Origin: Acetohalobium arabaticum DSM 5501
Lineage (GTDB): Bacteria > Bacillota > Halanaerobiia > Halobacteroidales > Acetohalobiaceae
Assembly (NCBI RefSeq): GCF_000144695.1
Contig: NC_014378.1
Coordinates: 1,152,781-1,216,780 of the forward strand
Direction of reading: 5' to 3'
Length of the DNA: 64,000 bases
Part shown: positions 26,404-35,013 of the stretch, one piece after another
How the letters are laid out: every line of letters starts with the position of its first letter
Position numbering within the stretch: the stretch's first letter is position 1
The notes under the pieces: generated by a model
What the model was told of the DNA's origin: nothing
The model's input: only the letters and a program-made list of their open reading frames with translations
Databases searched by the model: none
Program-made: the position numbers and the translations under genes

Positions 26404-26667
26404 ATGGGATTAGTCTTTAAATTAGCTATTGGTACGATAATTTTCACTAGTTTTCTCTGTCTTTATAGAGGGATTTTAGGTCCTAGTGCAGTTGATAGAA
26501 TTATTGTAGTAAATACTATTAATACCAAAGTAGTAGTTATTTTAGGATTATCTTCGTGTGTATTTGATAATTTTCTTTATTTAGATGTAGCTATTGTTTA
26601 TGCTATGATGAGCTTTATCTTTACAATTGCTGTAGCTAAATATAAATTAAAAGGTAACTTATCTTAA
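26404..26667 (+). CDS. mrpF: Na+/H+ antiporter subunit F
   Basis: An 87-residue protein with three membrane segments and the MrpF signature RGILGPSAVDRIIVVNTINTKVVV, followed by YLDVAIVYAMMSFIFTIAVAKY. It is a small integral subunit of the Mrp/Mbh membrane module, placed between E and G as usual. Confidence 0.92.
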   Translation: MGLVFKLAIGTIIFTSFLCLYRGILGPSAVDRIIVVNTINTKVVVILGLSSCVFDNFLYLDVAIVYAMMSFIFTIAVAKYKLKGNLS

Positions 26668-26679
26668 GGAGGAGTAAAG

Positions 26680-27027
26680 ATGAGCTTTATTATAATAGGA
26701 TTAATTTTTACAGGAGTTTTTTTCTTTATAGTAGGAACTATAGGCCTAATAAGGCTGCCTGATACTTATAGTCGAATTCATGCTCCGACTAAGTGTGATA
26801 CATTAGGGTTGGGTTTAATTATCTCAGGTATGATTCTGTATAATGGCTTGTCAATTCATTCAGTTAAAATGTTACTCATTCTTATTTTTCTCTGGATAAC
26901 GGGTCCTGCTGCTGCTTCAGTTATTTCCAAGGCAGCAATAGAAAATGAAGTGCCATTTAGCGAAGGAAGTTTTTGTTATTATCAAAATGATGAACTTAAG
27001 AAGGAAGTAGTTAAAGATGGTCAATAA
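26680..27027 (+). CDS. mrpG: Na+/H+ antiporter subunit G
   Basis: The 115-residue protein has three membrane segments and the MrpG motif GTIGLIRLPDTYSRIHAPTKCDTLG near residue 22, then ITGPAAASVISKAA. AAGGAGGAGTAAAG precedes the ATG. The 3' end overlaps the next gene by 11 bases. Confidence 0.92.
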   Translation: MSFIIIGLIFTGVFFFIVGTIGLIRLPDTYSRIHAPTKCDTLGLGLIISGMILYNGLSIHSVKMLLILIFLWITGPAAASVISKAAIENEVPFSEGSFCYYQNDELKKEVVKDGQ

Positions 27028-27256
27028 TATCACTCTTCTGTTGTTACTTTTATTAGCTGTTAGTGCTTTAATTGCGACCCAAATTAAAGATTTATTAGCA
27101 GCTATAGTTGTTTTTGGAGTTTATAGCTTAATTATGTCCATTATCTGGCAGCAGATGAAAGCGCCGGATTTAGCTATTACTGAAGCAGTGGTAGGAATAG
27201 TGATTTCTATAATGTTTGTAGTGTTGATCAGTAGGACAGAGAGGTGGGAAGAGTAA
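27017..27256 (+). CDS. DUF4040 subunit (MbhD-like)
   Basis: A 79-residue protein with two to three membrane segments and the DUF4040 pattern LLAAIVVFGVYSLIMSIIWQQMKAPDLAITEAVVG. In Mrp systems this segment is part of the large MrpA protein; in Mbh systems it is the separate MbhD. Its presence as a separate gene, right after mrpG, follows the Mbh order. It overlaps mrpG by 11 bases and the next small frame by 13. Confidence 0.88.
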   Translation: MVNNITLLLLLLLAVSALIATQIKDLLAAIVVFGVYSLIMSIIWQQMKAPDLAITEAVVGIVISIMFVVLISRTERWEE

Positions 27257-27351
27257 AAAAATTAATATCGATAATTTTCATTCTAAGATTTGTAGTTGTT
27301 AATGATATGTTTACTTTTGATAGTGGAGATATAATTGAAGAAATGGGATAA
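27244..27351 (+). CDS. 35-residue frame, possible truncated MbhE
   Basis: GTG 27244 opens a 35-codon frame with a short hydrophobic N-terminus (ISIIFILRFVVVNDMF) and the end TFDSGDIIEEMG. It lies where MbhE stands in Mbh operons, between MbhD and MbhF (MrpB). Its VVVNDMFTF region loosely resembles the VIVSDMPTFGS of the full-length MbhE-like protein at 33163-33465, so it may be a remnant. It has only an overlapping ribosome site, so translation is uncertain. Confidence 0.4.
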   Translation: MGRVKKLISIIFILRFVVVNDMFTFDSGDIIEEMG

Positions 27352-27371
27352 TTTAATTAGGGGGAATAACT

Positions 27372-27761
27372 TTGCAACATTTAGTTGTAAAAAAGATAAC
27401 TGAAATTTTACTACCATTTTTGCAGATTTACGGTTTTTATGTTCTTTTAAATGGTCACCATTCTCCCGGCGGAGGTTTTGCTGGTGGAGCAATTTTGGGG
27501 GCTAGTTTAATTATTTATTCTTTAGTATTTGGAATTAAAGAAGCCAAAGATAAAATACCACATGTTTTGTTAACTATCATAAATAGTATAGGTGTTTTAA
27601 TTTATATTTTGTTAGGAATAGCAGGTGTTTTTCTAGGTGGTAATATTTTAGGTAATGGAGCATTATCACTGGAATTGGGATTATTTCTAGAATCGGCTAT
27701 TGGTTTGGTAGTTGCTGGAGTTATGACTTCTTTTTTTTATAAGTTGGTTGAGGAGGAATAG
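27372..27761 (+). CDS. mrpB: Na+/H+ antiporter subunit B (MnhB domain)
   Basis: A 129-residue protein with four membrane segments and the MnhB signature YGFYVLLNGHHSPGGGFAGGAILG near residue 20. The start is TTG 27372 with AGGGGGAAT upstream. It is the MbhF/MrpB equivalent. Confidence 0.92.
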   Translation: MQHLVVKKITEILLPFLQIYGFYVLLNGHHSPGGGFAGGAILGASLIIYSLVFGIKEAKDKIPHVLLTIINSIGVLIYILLGIAGVFLGGNILGNGALSLELGLFLESAIGLVVAGVMTSFFYKLVEEE

Positions 27762-27763
27762 TA

Positions 27764-28135
27764 GTGGACTTAATAGTTAAATTAATTCAAAATATACATT
27801 ATTTCATTTCTTTATTTTTATTTTTATTGGGGTTTTATACCATGTTAGCTAAGTCTAATTTAGTTAAAAAAATGATCGGATTGAATATTATGGATACTTC
27901 TATCTTCTTGTTTCTTGTTTCTACTGGTTATATTAAAGGAGGAAAAGTACCATTAATTCATAATGCAGATAAAGTTCTTAGAGTTAATCCACTTCCTCAT
28001 GCTTTAGTACTGACGGGAATAGTGGTTAGTTTTAGCATCAGTGTCTTTGGGTATGCTCTAATTATTAAGATTTATTCTCATTATGGTACTATAAATACTA
28101 AAGAAATTTCTAAAATGAGGGGTAATGACAAATGA
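27764..28135 (+). CDS. mrpC: Na+/H+ antiporter subunit C (NuoK-like)
   Basis: The 123-residue protein has three membrane segments and the MrpC/NuoK pattern GLNIMDTSIFLFLVSTGYIKGGKVPL, then DPLPQAL-like RVNPLPHALVLTGIVVSFS. The start is GTG 27764 after GAGGAGGAATA. It overlaps mrpD in an ATGA arrangement, so the two are translationally coupled. Confidence 0.92.
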   Translation: MDLIVKLIQNIHYFISLFLFLLGFYTMLAKSNLVKKMIGLNIMDTSIFLFLVSTGYIKGGKVPLIHNADKVLRVNPLPHALVLTGIVVSFSISVFGYALIIKIYSHYGTINTKEISKMRGNDK

Positions 28136-29625
28136 ACATAAGTGAACATTTACCTATATCTATAGTTTTATTTCAATTAATTGTGGGTGTTATGTTGCCT
28201 TTGTTTCACAAATGGAAAGAGAGTTTTACATCAATCATTGTAGCTTTTGCTGCTATAATTAATGTATTAATTTCTAGTGCTAGTATATTACAGATATTAA
28301 AAAGTGGAACTAGGACTTATCAATTAGGAGGCTGGGCTAGTCATTTAGGAATTGAAGTGGTCTTTGATAATATTACTGCATTAACTTCCTTACTTATTTC
28401 AGTTATCTTTATGATTATCATTTTTTATGCAATTAAGGGAATTGAAGAAGAAATAGACTCAAAGCAGGTTGGGCACTATTTTTCATTATTCTTTTTTCTA
28501 AATGCAGCAATGTACGGTATGGCAATGGCTTTTGATATTTTTAATCTTTATGTCTTTATGGAGATATCATTGATAGCTTCAGTCGGTATTGTAACAATCA
28601 AGGATACTCCCGAGGCGATTCAAGGAGGATTTAAGTATTTAATTCTGAATGCTATTGGTTCTAGTACTATTTTATTAGGGATTGGAATGATCTATCAGAC
28701 TACAGGATACTTAAACTTTATTTGGATTGCTCAAGAGATTAATTCTGCTTGGGCTAATTCTCCACAAGTAATTACAGCAGTTATTGGATTATTTATAGTA
28801 GGATTTAGCTTAAAGAGTGCTCTATTTCCATTACATATTTGGTTGCCTGATGCCCATTCAGCTGCACCTACACCTTCAAGTGCTATGTTGTCCGGCTTGA
28901 TAATAAAAGTATACTGTATTTCATTAATTCGAATTATTTATATAGTTTTATCTCCTCAAGTATTAGAAGCTATTCCCTTAGGTTCTATTTTAAGGATTTT
29001 AGCTGCTATTTCAATATTATTTGGTTCCTTCTTTGCTATTCTTCAGACTGATATTAAACGAATGCTGGCTTATTCCAGTGTTTCTCAGATTGGATATATT
29101 GTTTTAGGTTTTTCACTTTTTACTCAATCCGGTCTGCAGGGTAGTTTGTTGCATGTAATTAATCATGCTTTTATGAAGTCAGGCTTATTTTTAGCAGCAG
29201 GAAATATTATTAAAAAAACAGGAATAAAGAAGATAAATAGATTATCAGGTTTAGGAAGGAAGATGCCAGTAACTTTTACTGCTTTTTCATTGGGAGCTTT
29301 AGCAATGATTGGGATTCCACCGTTGAACGGTTTTTTCAGTAAGTGGTATTTAGCCTTAGGAAGTTTAGAAGCAAATATGCCCATCTATTTAGTAGTAATT
29401 ATAGTGAGTAGTTTGCTTAATGCTACTTATTATTTACCAGTAATTGTTAAAGGCTTCTTTTATGAATCTCAAGAAAATCTAGATGGATTCAAAGAGGTTA
29501 AACCTAGTCTTTATATTCCACCAATATTGCTAGGGAGCAGCTGTCTAGTTTTAGGTTTAGGCATCAAATGGCCGATGAAAATAATTGATCAAGTAGCTAA
29601 GACTTTATTAACGATGGGAGGATAA
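28132..29625 (+). CDS. mrpD: Na+/H+ antiporter subunit D (NuoM/N-like), first of three
   Basis: A 497-residue polytopic protein of the NuoL/M/N family with about 14 membrane segments. The proton-channel signature SLKSALFPLHIWLPDAHSAAP is at about residue 225, followed by RMLAYSSVSQIGYIVLG and HAFMKSGLFLAAGNI. It is the MbhH/MrpD equivalent that directly follows subunit C. It is one of three related ion-translocating subunits encoded in tandem here. Confidence 0.92.
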   Translation: MNISEHLPISIVLFQLIVGVMLPLFHKWKESFTSIIVAFAAIINVLISSASILQILKSGTRTYQLGGWASHLGIEVVFDNITALTSLLISVIFMIIIFYAIKGIEEEIDSKQVGHYFSLFFFLNAAMYGMAMAFDIFNLYVFMEISLIASVGIVTIKDTPEAIQGGFKYLILNAIGSSTILLGIGMIYQTTGYLNFIWIAQEINSAWANSPQVITAVIGLFIVGFSLKSALFPLHIWLPDAHSAAPTPSSAMLSGLIIKVYCISLIRIIYIVLSPQVLEAIPLGSILRILAAISILFGSFFAILQTDIKRMLAYSSVSQIGYIVLGFSLFTQSGLQGSLLHVINHAFMKSGLFLAAGNIIKKTGIKKINRLSGLGRKMPVTFTAFSLGALAMIGIPPLNGFFSKWYLALGSLEANMPIYLVVIIVSSLLNATYYLPVIVKGFFYESQENLDGFKEVKPSLYIPPILLGSSCLVLGLGIKWPMKIIDQVAKTLLTMGG

Positions 29626-29629
29626 AAAA

Positions 29630-31117
29630 ATGCCTACTTTTTTAAAGCCAATTGCTCCTTGGTTAGTTATTTTATTTCCAATATTGACTTTACCGCTTAA
29701 GTTTTTCTTAAAGCGGATCAAAAAGACAAGAGAGATATTGGCTTTAATCGTTCCTGTTATTACTACATTATTTGTATCTTCTTATTATTCGTTGATTGTT
29801 AACGGAGAGGTTCTGACAAATACAGTATTTAAGATGAATAATATATTGAACATATATTTTCGGGTTGATGCAGCTAGTTTTCTCTTTGCTATTGTATCTT
29901 CCACGCTCTGGATATTTACTATTATTTATTCTTTTGGTTATATGAAGGAATATCAAAATAAGGATCGCTATTATTCGTTTTTGATATTGGCCTTAAGTGT
30001 TACTATGGGGGTTGCATTTTCCGGAAATCTATTAACTTTTTATATGTTTTATGAATTACTTACTTTAATTACTTATCCATTAGTAATTCATGTTCAGACT
30101 GAAGAGGCTATGGATGCTGGTAAACAATATCTTACCTACTCTCTTAGCGGTGGAGCATTAATTTTGCTGGGAATTATGTTTGTAGCCTTTTTAAATGAAG
30201 GTGTAGTTTTAAACTTTATTCCTGGTGGTTTAATCAGTAAGAGTTTATTGGAGACAGGAAGAAGTCTAGAAATTACTTTATTAGTATTTTTAGCTGGTTT
30301 TTCGGTTAAAGCAGCAGTGATGCCGTTGCATCGCTGGTTGCCAGCGGCGATGGTAGCTCCAACGCCTATCAGTGCTCTCTTTCATGCAGTGGCAGTGGTT
30401 AACTCTGGAGTTTTTGGAATCATTAGAATTGTTTACTTTGTTTTTGGACCTGAAATTGTTATCTCACTCTGGACAGGAAAGCTATTTTTAGTCTTGATTT
30501 TAATAACTATTGTTTTAGCTTCCATAATTGCCTTTTTTAAGGATAATCTAAAGCGGCGATTAGCCTATTCAACAGTTAGTCAGTTGGGGTATATTTCCCT
30601 GGGAGCTTTTTTATTGAACTTGGAAGGGTTAAGCGGTGGTATCTTACATCTTTTTAATCATGCTTTAATTAAGATTACGCTCTTTTTCTGTTCTGGTGTT
30701 ATTTATATTGTAACTCATAAAAAGAAGATTAGCGAGATGGCAGGAATCGGTAAGAAGATGCCCTGGACAATGGGGGCTTTTGCTATTGCTTCTTTGGGTA
30801 TGGTAGGGATTCCGCCATCAGTAGGGTTTAATAGTAAGTGGTATTTAATGTTAGGCAGTTTTAATCAAGGTTCACTGCTTATAATGGGGCTTCTAATTCT
30901 AAGTGCAATGCTTAATGCAGGTTATTTCTTACCTATAGTAGTTTCGGCCTTTTTTAAAGAACCTATAACAGATTTTGAAGAACATCAAGGCTTTTTTGAA
31001 GCACCAGTTAGTATGTTAGCACCAACAGTAATCCTAGCTATTGCAACAATTGGTTTTGGTATATGGTATCACTTTCCAAGTTTGGTAGTAGAAGTAGTAG
31101 TACAGAATATTTTTTAG
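29630..31117 (+). CDS. NuoL/M/N-family antiporter subunit, second of three
   Basis: A 495-residue polytopic protein with the same channel signature (SVKAAVMPLHRWLPAAMVAPTP, near 225) and RRLAYSTVSQLGYISLG. It starts four bases after the previous stop. Such an additional D-like subunit appears in Mrp/Mbh-type operons of some anaerobes; which one replaces the N-terminal antiporter part of MrpA cannot be told by eye. Confidence 0.88.
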   Translation: MPTFLKPIAPWLVILFPILTLPLKFFLKRIKKTREILALIVPVITTLFVSSYYSLIVNGEVLTNTVFKMNNILNIYFRVDAASFLFAIVSSTLWIFTIIYSFGYMKEYQNKDRYYSFLILALSVTMGVAFSGNLLTFYMFYELLTLITYPLVIHVQTEEAMDAGKQYLTYSLSGGALILLGIMFVAFLNEGVVLNFIPGGLISKSLLETGRSLEITLLVFLAGFSVKAAVMPLHRWLPAAMVAPTPISALFHAVAVVNSGVFGIIRIVYFVFGPEIVISLWTGKLFLVLILITIVLASIIAFFKDNLKRRLAYSTVSQLGYISLGAFLLNLEGLSGGILHLFNHALIKITLFFCSGVIYIVTHKKKISEMAGIGKKMPWTMGAFAIASLGMVGIPPSVGFNSKWYLMLGSFNQGSLLIMGLLILSAMLNAGYFLPIVVSAFFKEPITDFEEHQGFFEAPVSMLAPTVILAIATIGFGIWYHFPSLVVEVVVQNIF

Positions 31118-31131
31118 AGGTGATGATAACA

Positions 31132-33024
31132 ATGATAGATCTTGAATTAATACCGATACTATTAGTTATTTTACCTTTATTAGGAATCGGTTTGGGCTAT
31201 TTAACCAAGAAATATTCATTCTGGGCCGTACTAACTACAGCGGCTAATCTGATTTTAGCTATTTATCTTTTCAAACCGATATTTGCTGGTAAGGTAATAG
31301 AAAAGTCCTATAGTTTCTCTATCTTTCCCGCCGGACTTTATTTTAAGGTAGACCTATTAGGTTATATCTTTTTAGCAATTGTCTCCTTTGTCTGGGTATT
31401 GGCTACTGTCTATTCAGTATCCTATATGAAACAAGAGGAGAATGTACCTAGATACTATGTCTTTTTGTTAGCGACATTATCATCGATGATGGGAGTCTTT
31501 GTTACCGGTGATTTCTTCAGTCTATTGTTATTCTTTGAGATGGTAACGATAATTTCTTATGTATTAGTGGTTCATAATGAAAGTGAAGAGGCTCATTATG
31601 GTGGTAATTACTATTTATATATGGGAGTAGCTGGTGGATTATTGATTTTATGGGCAACAGCCTTAATTTATAAATTTACTGGCAATTTAATAATTGAATC
31701 GGCTTTTTTACAACTGAGCCAATTAGGAGTCATAAAGTATGTAATTGCTTCAATGATGATTATTGGTTTTGGTGTTAAAGCCGGCATGTTTCCAGTTCAT
31801 ATCTGGCTGCCTAAGGCCCATCCGGTAGCACCAAGTCCAGCCAGTGCTTTGCTATCAGGGATAATCATTAAGGCTGGTGCTTACGGTATTCTAAGGGTAG
31901 TAACCACACTTTACTGGCCGGTAGGTGAGATCCATGAAATAATTACATTACAGAATATAGGTTTCGGCTTAGTTATATTTGGTGCAATTACTATGTTTCT
32001 GGGGATGCTTCGAGCCCTTTTTCAGTGGAATGTCAAGCGAATGTTGGCTTATTCCAGTGTATCTCAGATGGGGTATATTTTAATGGGCATTGGTGCAGCC
32101 GGTTATTTAGGAACCCACGGTACTTTAGGATTCAGTGGTGCAGTATACCATATTATTAATCACGCTCTCTTTAAAAGCAGCGCTTTTTTGATCATCGGAG
32201 CTATTTATTTTACTACTCATGAGATGGATCTAAAAAAATTAAGTGGAATAGGCCGCAATTATCCAGTTTTGATGGTAGCCTTTATAGCAACCTTATTTGG
32301 AATCGGCGGAATTCCTGGGTTTAACGGCTATGCTAGTAAAACATTAATTCATCATAGTTTATTAGAAGCATTTCATCTTCATCATGACTTCTGGATTTTA
32401 GCAGCTGAGAAGATATTTATCATTACCAGTGCTGGAACACTTTGTTATTTTCTTAAGATCTTCTATTATATTTTTATAAAAGAAGAAAAAACTGATCAGG
32501 AAGATTTACCAGATATGCCTTTCTTAATCCAGATAGTAGTTTCTGTGCTTGGAGTCTGTATATTAGTTTTAGGACTTATACCTGATATGGTAGTTAAGAA
32601 TCTATTCCAACCTTTATATCAGGCTTATAGTCTGGATGTATCAATAGCGAAGCATGTTCATTTTTGGAGCTGGGGAACATTGTGGGATAGCATTTCTTAT
32701 CTTCTAGCTGGAAGTATTCTTTTTGTATTTGCTGTTAGAGGTTCTTGGTTTGAATTTAGTTTATCGAAGGGAATAAGTATTGAAAAGTTTTGGTGTGGAT
32801 TTTTGGATTATTACTTTGGAATATATAATCAGGTAAAGAAGGTTCGGGTTATTCTGCAGGATATTGGTAACTTAATTTTTGGTTTAATTTCTGATATTTT
32901 GCTACAGATTGACCTTAATGTTAAAGGTAAAGAGGGTGGAGCAACGATTAAAAATCTTAATTTTAGCACCTTGATAGTTGCATCTTTACTGTTAGTAATT
33001 TCACTTATTTTTATGTTATATTAG
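31132..33024 (+). CDS. NuoL/M/N-family antiporter subunit, third of three, with C-terminal extension
   Basis: The 630-residue protein has the channel signature GVKAGMFPVHIWLPKAHPVAP (near 225) and RMLAYSSVSQMGYILMG, and extends about 130 residues beyond the other two copies, with additional membrane segments at the end (NLNFSTLIVASLLLVISLIFML). Length and tail resemble NuoL/MrpA-type subunits. I start it at ATG 31132, behind TAGAGGTGAT; the in-frame reading further upstream overlaps the previous gene. Confidence 0.88.
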   Translation: MIDLELIPILLVILPLLGIGLGYLTKKYSFWAVLTTAANLILAIYLFKPIFAGKVIEKSYSFSIFPAGLYFKVDLLGYIFLAIVSFVWVLATVYSVSYMKQEENVPRYYVFLLATLSSMMGVFVTGDFFSLLLFFEMVTIISYVLVVHNESEEAHYGGNYYLYMGVAGGLLILWATALIYKFTGNLIIESAFLQLSQLGVIKYVIASMMIIGFGVKAGMFPVHIWLPKAHPVAPSPASALLSGIIIKAGAYGILRVVTTLYWPVGEIHEIITLQNIGFGLVIFGAITMFLGMLRALFQWNVKRMLAYSSVSQMGYILMGIGAAGYLGTHGTLGFSGAVYHIINHALFKSSAFLIIGAIYFTTHEMDLKKLSGIGRNYPVLMVAFIATLFGIGGIPGFNGYASKTLIHHSLLEAFHLHHDFWILAAEKIFIITSAGTLCYFLKIFYYIFIKEEKTDQEDLPDMPFLIQIVVSVLGVCILVLGLIPDMVVKNLFQPLYQAYSLDVSIAKHVHFWSWGTLWDSISYLLAGSILFVFAVRGSWFEFSLSKGISIEKFWCGFLDYYFGIYNQVKKVRVILQDIGNLIFGLISDILLQIDLNVKGKEGGATIKNLNFSTLIVASLLLVISLIFMLY

Positions 33025-33064
33025 TTATTTAATTTTTTGTGTCAAAAGAGTAAGGGGGAGCAAT

Positions 33065-33166
33065 ATGGAGAATGTAAAGAAGTCTGCAACTATTGATATC
33101 AATGATTATGAGTTTATTGTACATTTATCTACTGAAGATAATGGTACGGCGAGGTGGGAAAAATGA
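33065..33166 (+). CDS. 33-residue small protein in the antiporter operon
   Basis: ATG 33065 is preceded by the strong site AAGGGGGAGCAAT and the frame ends in an ATGA overlap with the next gene, both marks of a translated gene. The product (MENVKKSATIDINDYEFIVH then LSTEDNGTARWEK) is soluble and matches nothing I recognise. It could be a small accessory subunit or a coupling leader for the MbhE-like gene. Confidence 0.6.
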   Translation: MENVKKSATIDINDYEFIVHLSTEDNGTARWEK

Positions 33167-33465
33167 GGAAGGTCATAGTGTTTTTAATTATTCTTGCTTT
33201 AGGCTTTACAGTTGCAGTTATTGTCAGTGATATGCCGACTTTTGGCAGTAAGATGGTGCCTAGTAATAATCAGGTCTCTCAGCATTACATTAAGAATAGC
33301 GTTGAAGAAACCAAATCTCACAATATTGTAGGGGCTATTTTAGTAGATTATCGAGCTTATGATACATTAATTGAGATAATTGTTCTATTTACCACTTCAG
33401 TTATTGTAAGTTCTTTGTTTATTATTCAGAATTCAGATAATTCTGCTTCTCAAAATAAATATTAA
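33163..33465 (+). CDS. MbhE-like subunit at the end of the operon
   Basis: A 100-residue protein with an N-terminal membrane segment, then VSDMPTFGSKM, the conserved YIKNSVEETKSHNIVGAILVDYRAYDTLIE block and a second membrane segment. This is the MbhE pattern (in Mrp it is part of MrpA), involved in linking subunits. In Mbh operons MbhE lies between MbhD and MbhF; here the full-length gene is the last of the operon. The start ATG 33163 overlaps the preceding small frame by four bases. Confidence 0.85.
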   Translation: MRKVIVFLIILALGFTVAVIVSDMPTFGSKMVPSNNQVSQHYIKNSVEETKSHNIVGAILVDYRAYDTLIEIIVLFTTSVIVSSLFIIQNSDNSASQNKY

Positions 33466-33473
33466 TTATCTTT

Positions 33474-33504
33474 AAGCTCACTTGATTGTGAGCTTTTTTT
33501 ATTT
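33474..33504 (+). terminator. Terminator of the antiporter operon
   Basis: The 8-base stem AAGCTCAC/GTGAGCTT with loop TTGATT is followed by a T-run. Confidence 0.9.
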
Positions 33505-33686
33505 TTGATAGATCAGGACTGTTACAAATAATTTTAATATCAAACTTAAATAAGATGATTTTACATTAATTAGGATTTCTAAAGATATTTAAGACATCAC
33601 TAAAAAATTTTATATTTTCTTTAAAACTTTAGTGATACAATACAGATGATGATTGAGTAGTGTGTAAAAAAGGAGGGGATAGATAT

Positions 33687-34910
33687 ATGGATATTGTATT
33701 GGGGTTTAGTTTGTTGTTATTCTGTGGGTTTATAGTTGGTAGTTTACTAAAAAAATTAGGAATTCCTTCGATTACTGGTTATATTATAACTGGAGTAATC
33801 TTTGGAGAATCTGTTCTGGGAATTCAGACCTATGAGCAGGTAGAAACTTTAGTTCCTATTACTAATCTCGGATTAGGAATAATTGCTTTAACTATCGGAG
33901 AAGAATTAGTGCTTGGTGAGTTAAAGGAATTAGGTGCAAGTATATTTAATATAACTCTATTACAGTTTCTAGCAAGCTTTATGTTTGTAGTTGGAGGAAT
34001 GTTATTATTTGATGTTGCATTACCATTAGCTTTAATTTTAGGAGTAATGGCTGCTACTACTGGTCCAGCTGCTATTACAGCAGTTATTGAAGAGTACAAA
34101 ACAGAAGGACCATTTACTAATACACTATTAGCTACAGTAGCATTGAATGATGTTCTCTGTATTATGGCTTTTGGTTTAACTATGACAGCTGCAGAGTTAC
34201 TGGTTAATGGTAGCGGTGGTTCTATATTGACAATGTTATCTATGCCGGTAATAGAGATAGTTGGTTCCATAATTGTAGGATATCTTATTGCTTGGTTATT
34301 TTCTTTTCTTGCCCATAAGATTGATCATCAAAAGGAGTATCTTTTGATTGTTTTAACTGTGGTATTAATGACTATGCAGTTAGCTGGTAGATATCATTTA
34401 TCACCTTTATTGATTAATTTAATGGCTGGTTTTGCTTTGACTAACTTCTTCAACGCTCAACATGAAATAAGAGAGGTTATTGAAGCAGTTGAAGTCCCTA
34501 TTTATGTTGCATTCTTTACTTTGGCTGGTGCTAAATTACATTTGGGTGCTCTATTTAATACAGGGATTATTGGAATTGCTTTTATATTCTTTAGGGTTTT
34601 AGGAAAAATTCTTGGAGCCAGAGCAGGAGCGGTTATTTCCAATAGTATTCCTTCAATAAAGAATTATTTAGGAGTAAGTTTAATTGCACAGGCAGGAGTT
34701 GCTGTTGGATTAATATTTATAGCAAGTTCAAATTTCCCCCAGTTTAGTGATATAATAACTTCAGTTGTATTAGCTTCTGTAGCTATTAGTGAATTACTTG
34801 GTCCTCTAGCAGCTAAATTAGGCTTAACTAAGGCTGATGAAGTTAATAAAGCAGTTGAAGCGGATGGCTGTTCTATAAAAAAAGAAATTAAAATTTCCTC
34901 TACTACTTAA
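33687..34910 (+). CDS. CPA2-family cation:proton antiporter
   Basis: A 407-residue polytopic protein of about 11-12 membrane segments. KKLGIPSITGYIITGVIFGESVLG near residue 20 and GVMAATTGPAAITAVIEEY near 120 are CPA2-type features (NapA/GerN-like); VALNDVLCIMAFGL carries the Asn-Asp pair typical of ion binding in electrogenic members. It lacks the C-terminal TrkA-N domain found in K+ efflux homologues, favouring Na+/H+ exchange. The start is ATG 33687, after AAGGAGGGG. It is a single gene next to nhaC and the Mrp operon. Confidence 0.88.
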   Translation: MDIVLGFSLLLFCGFIVGSLLKKLGIPSITGYIITGVIFGESVLGIQTYEQVETLVPITNLGLGIIALTIGEELVLGELKELGASIFNITLLQFLASFMFVVGGMLLFDVALPLALILGVMAATTGPAAITAVIEEYKTEGPFTNTLLATVALNDVLCIMAFGLTMTAAELLVNGSGGSILTMLSMPVIEIVGSIIVGYLIAWLFSFLAHKIDHQKEYLLIVLTVVLMTMQLAGRYHLSPLLINLMAGFALTNFFNAQHEIREVIEAVEVPIYVAFFTLAGAKLHLGALFNTGIIGIAFIFFRVLGKILGARAGAVISNSIPSIKNYLGVSLIAQAGVAVGLIFIASSNFPQFSDIITSVVLASVAISELLGPLAAKLGLTKADEVNKAVEADGCSIKKEIKISSTT

Positions 34911-35013
34911 ATAATTCCTAGATATCATTTGTTATTTTATTATTGATAAGATATAATTTAGAGTGTTCAATAATGTAATGATATAATGATATTAGGAGGT
35001 AGGAGGATTGAAA

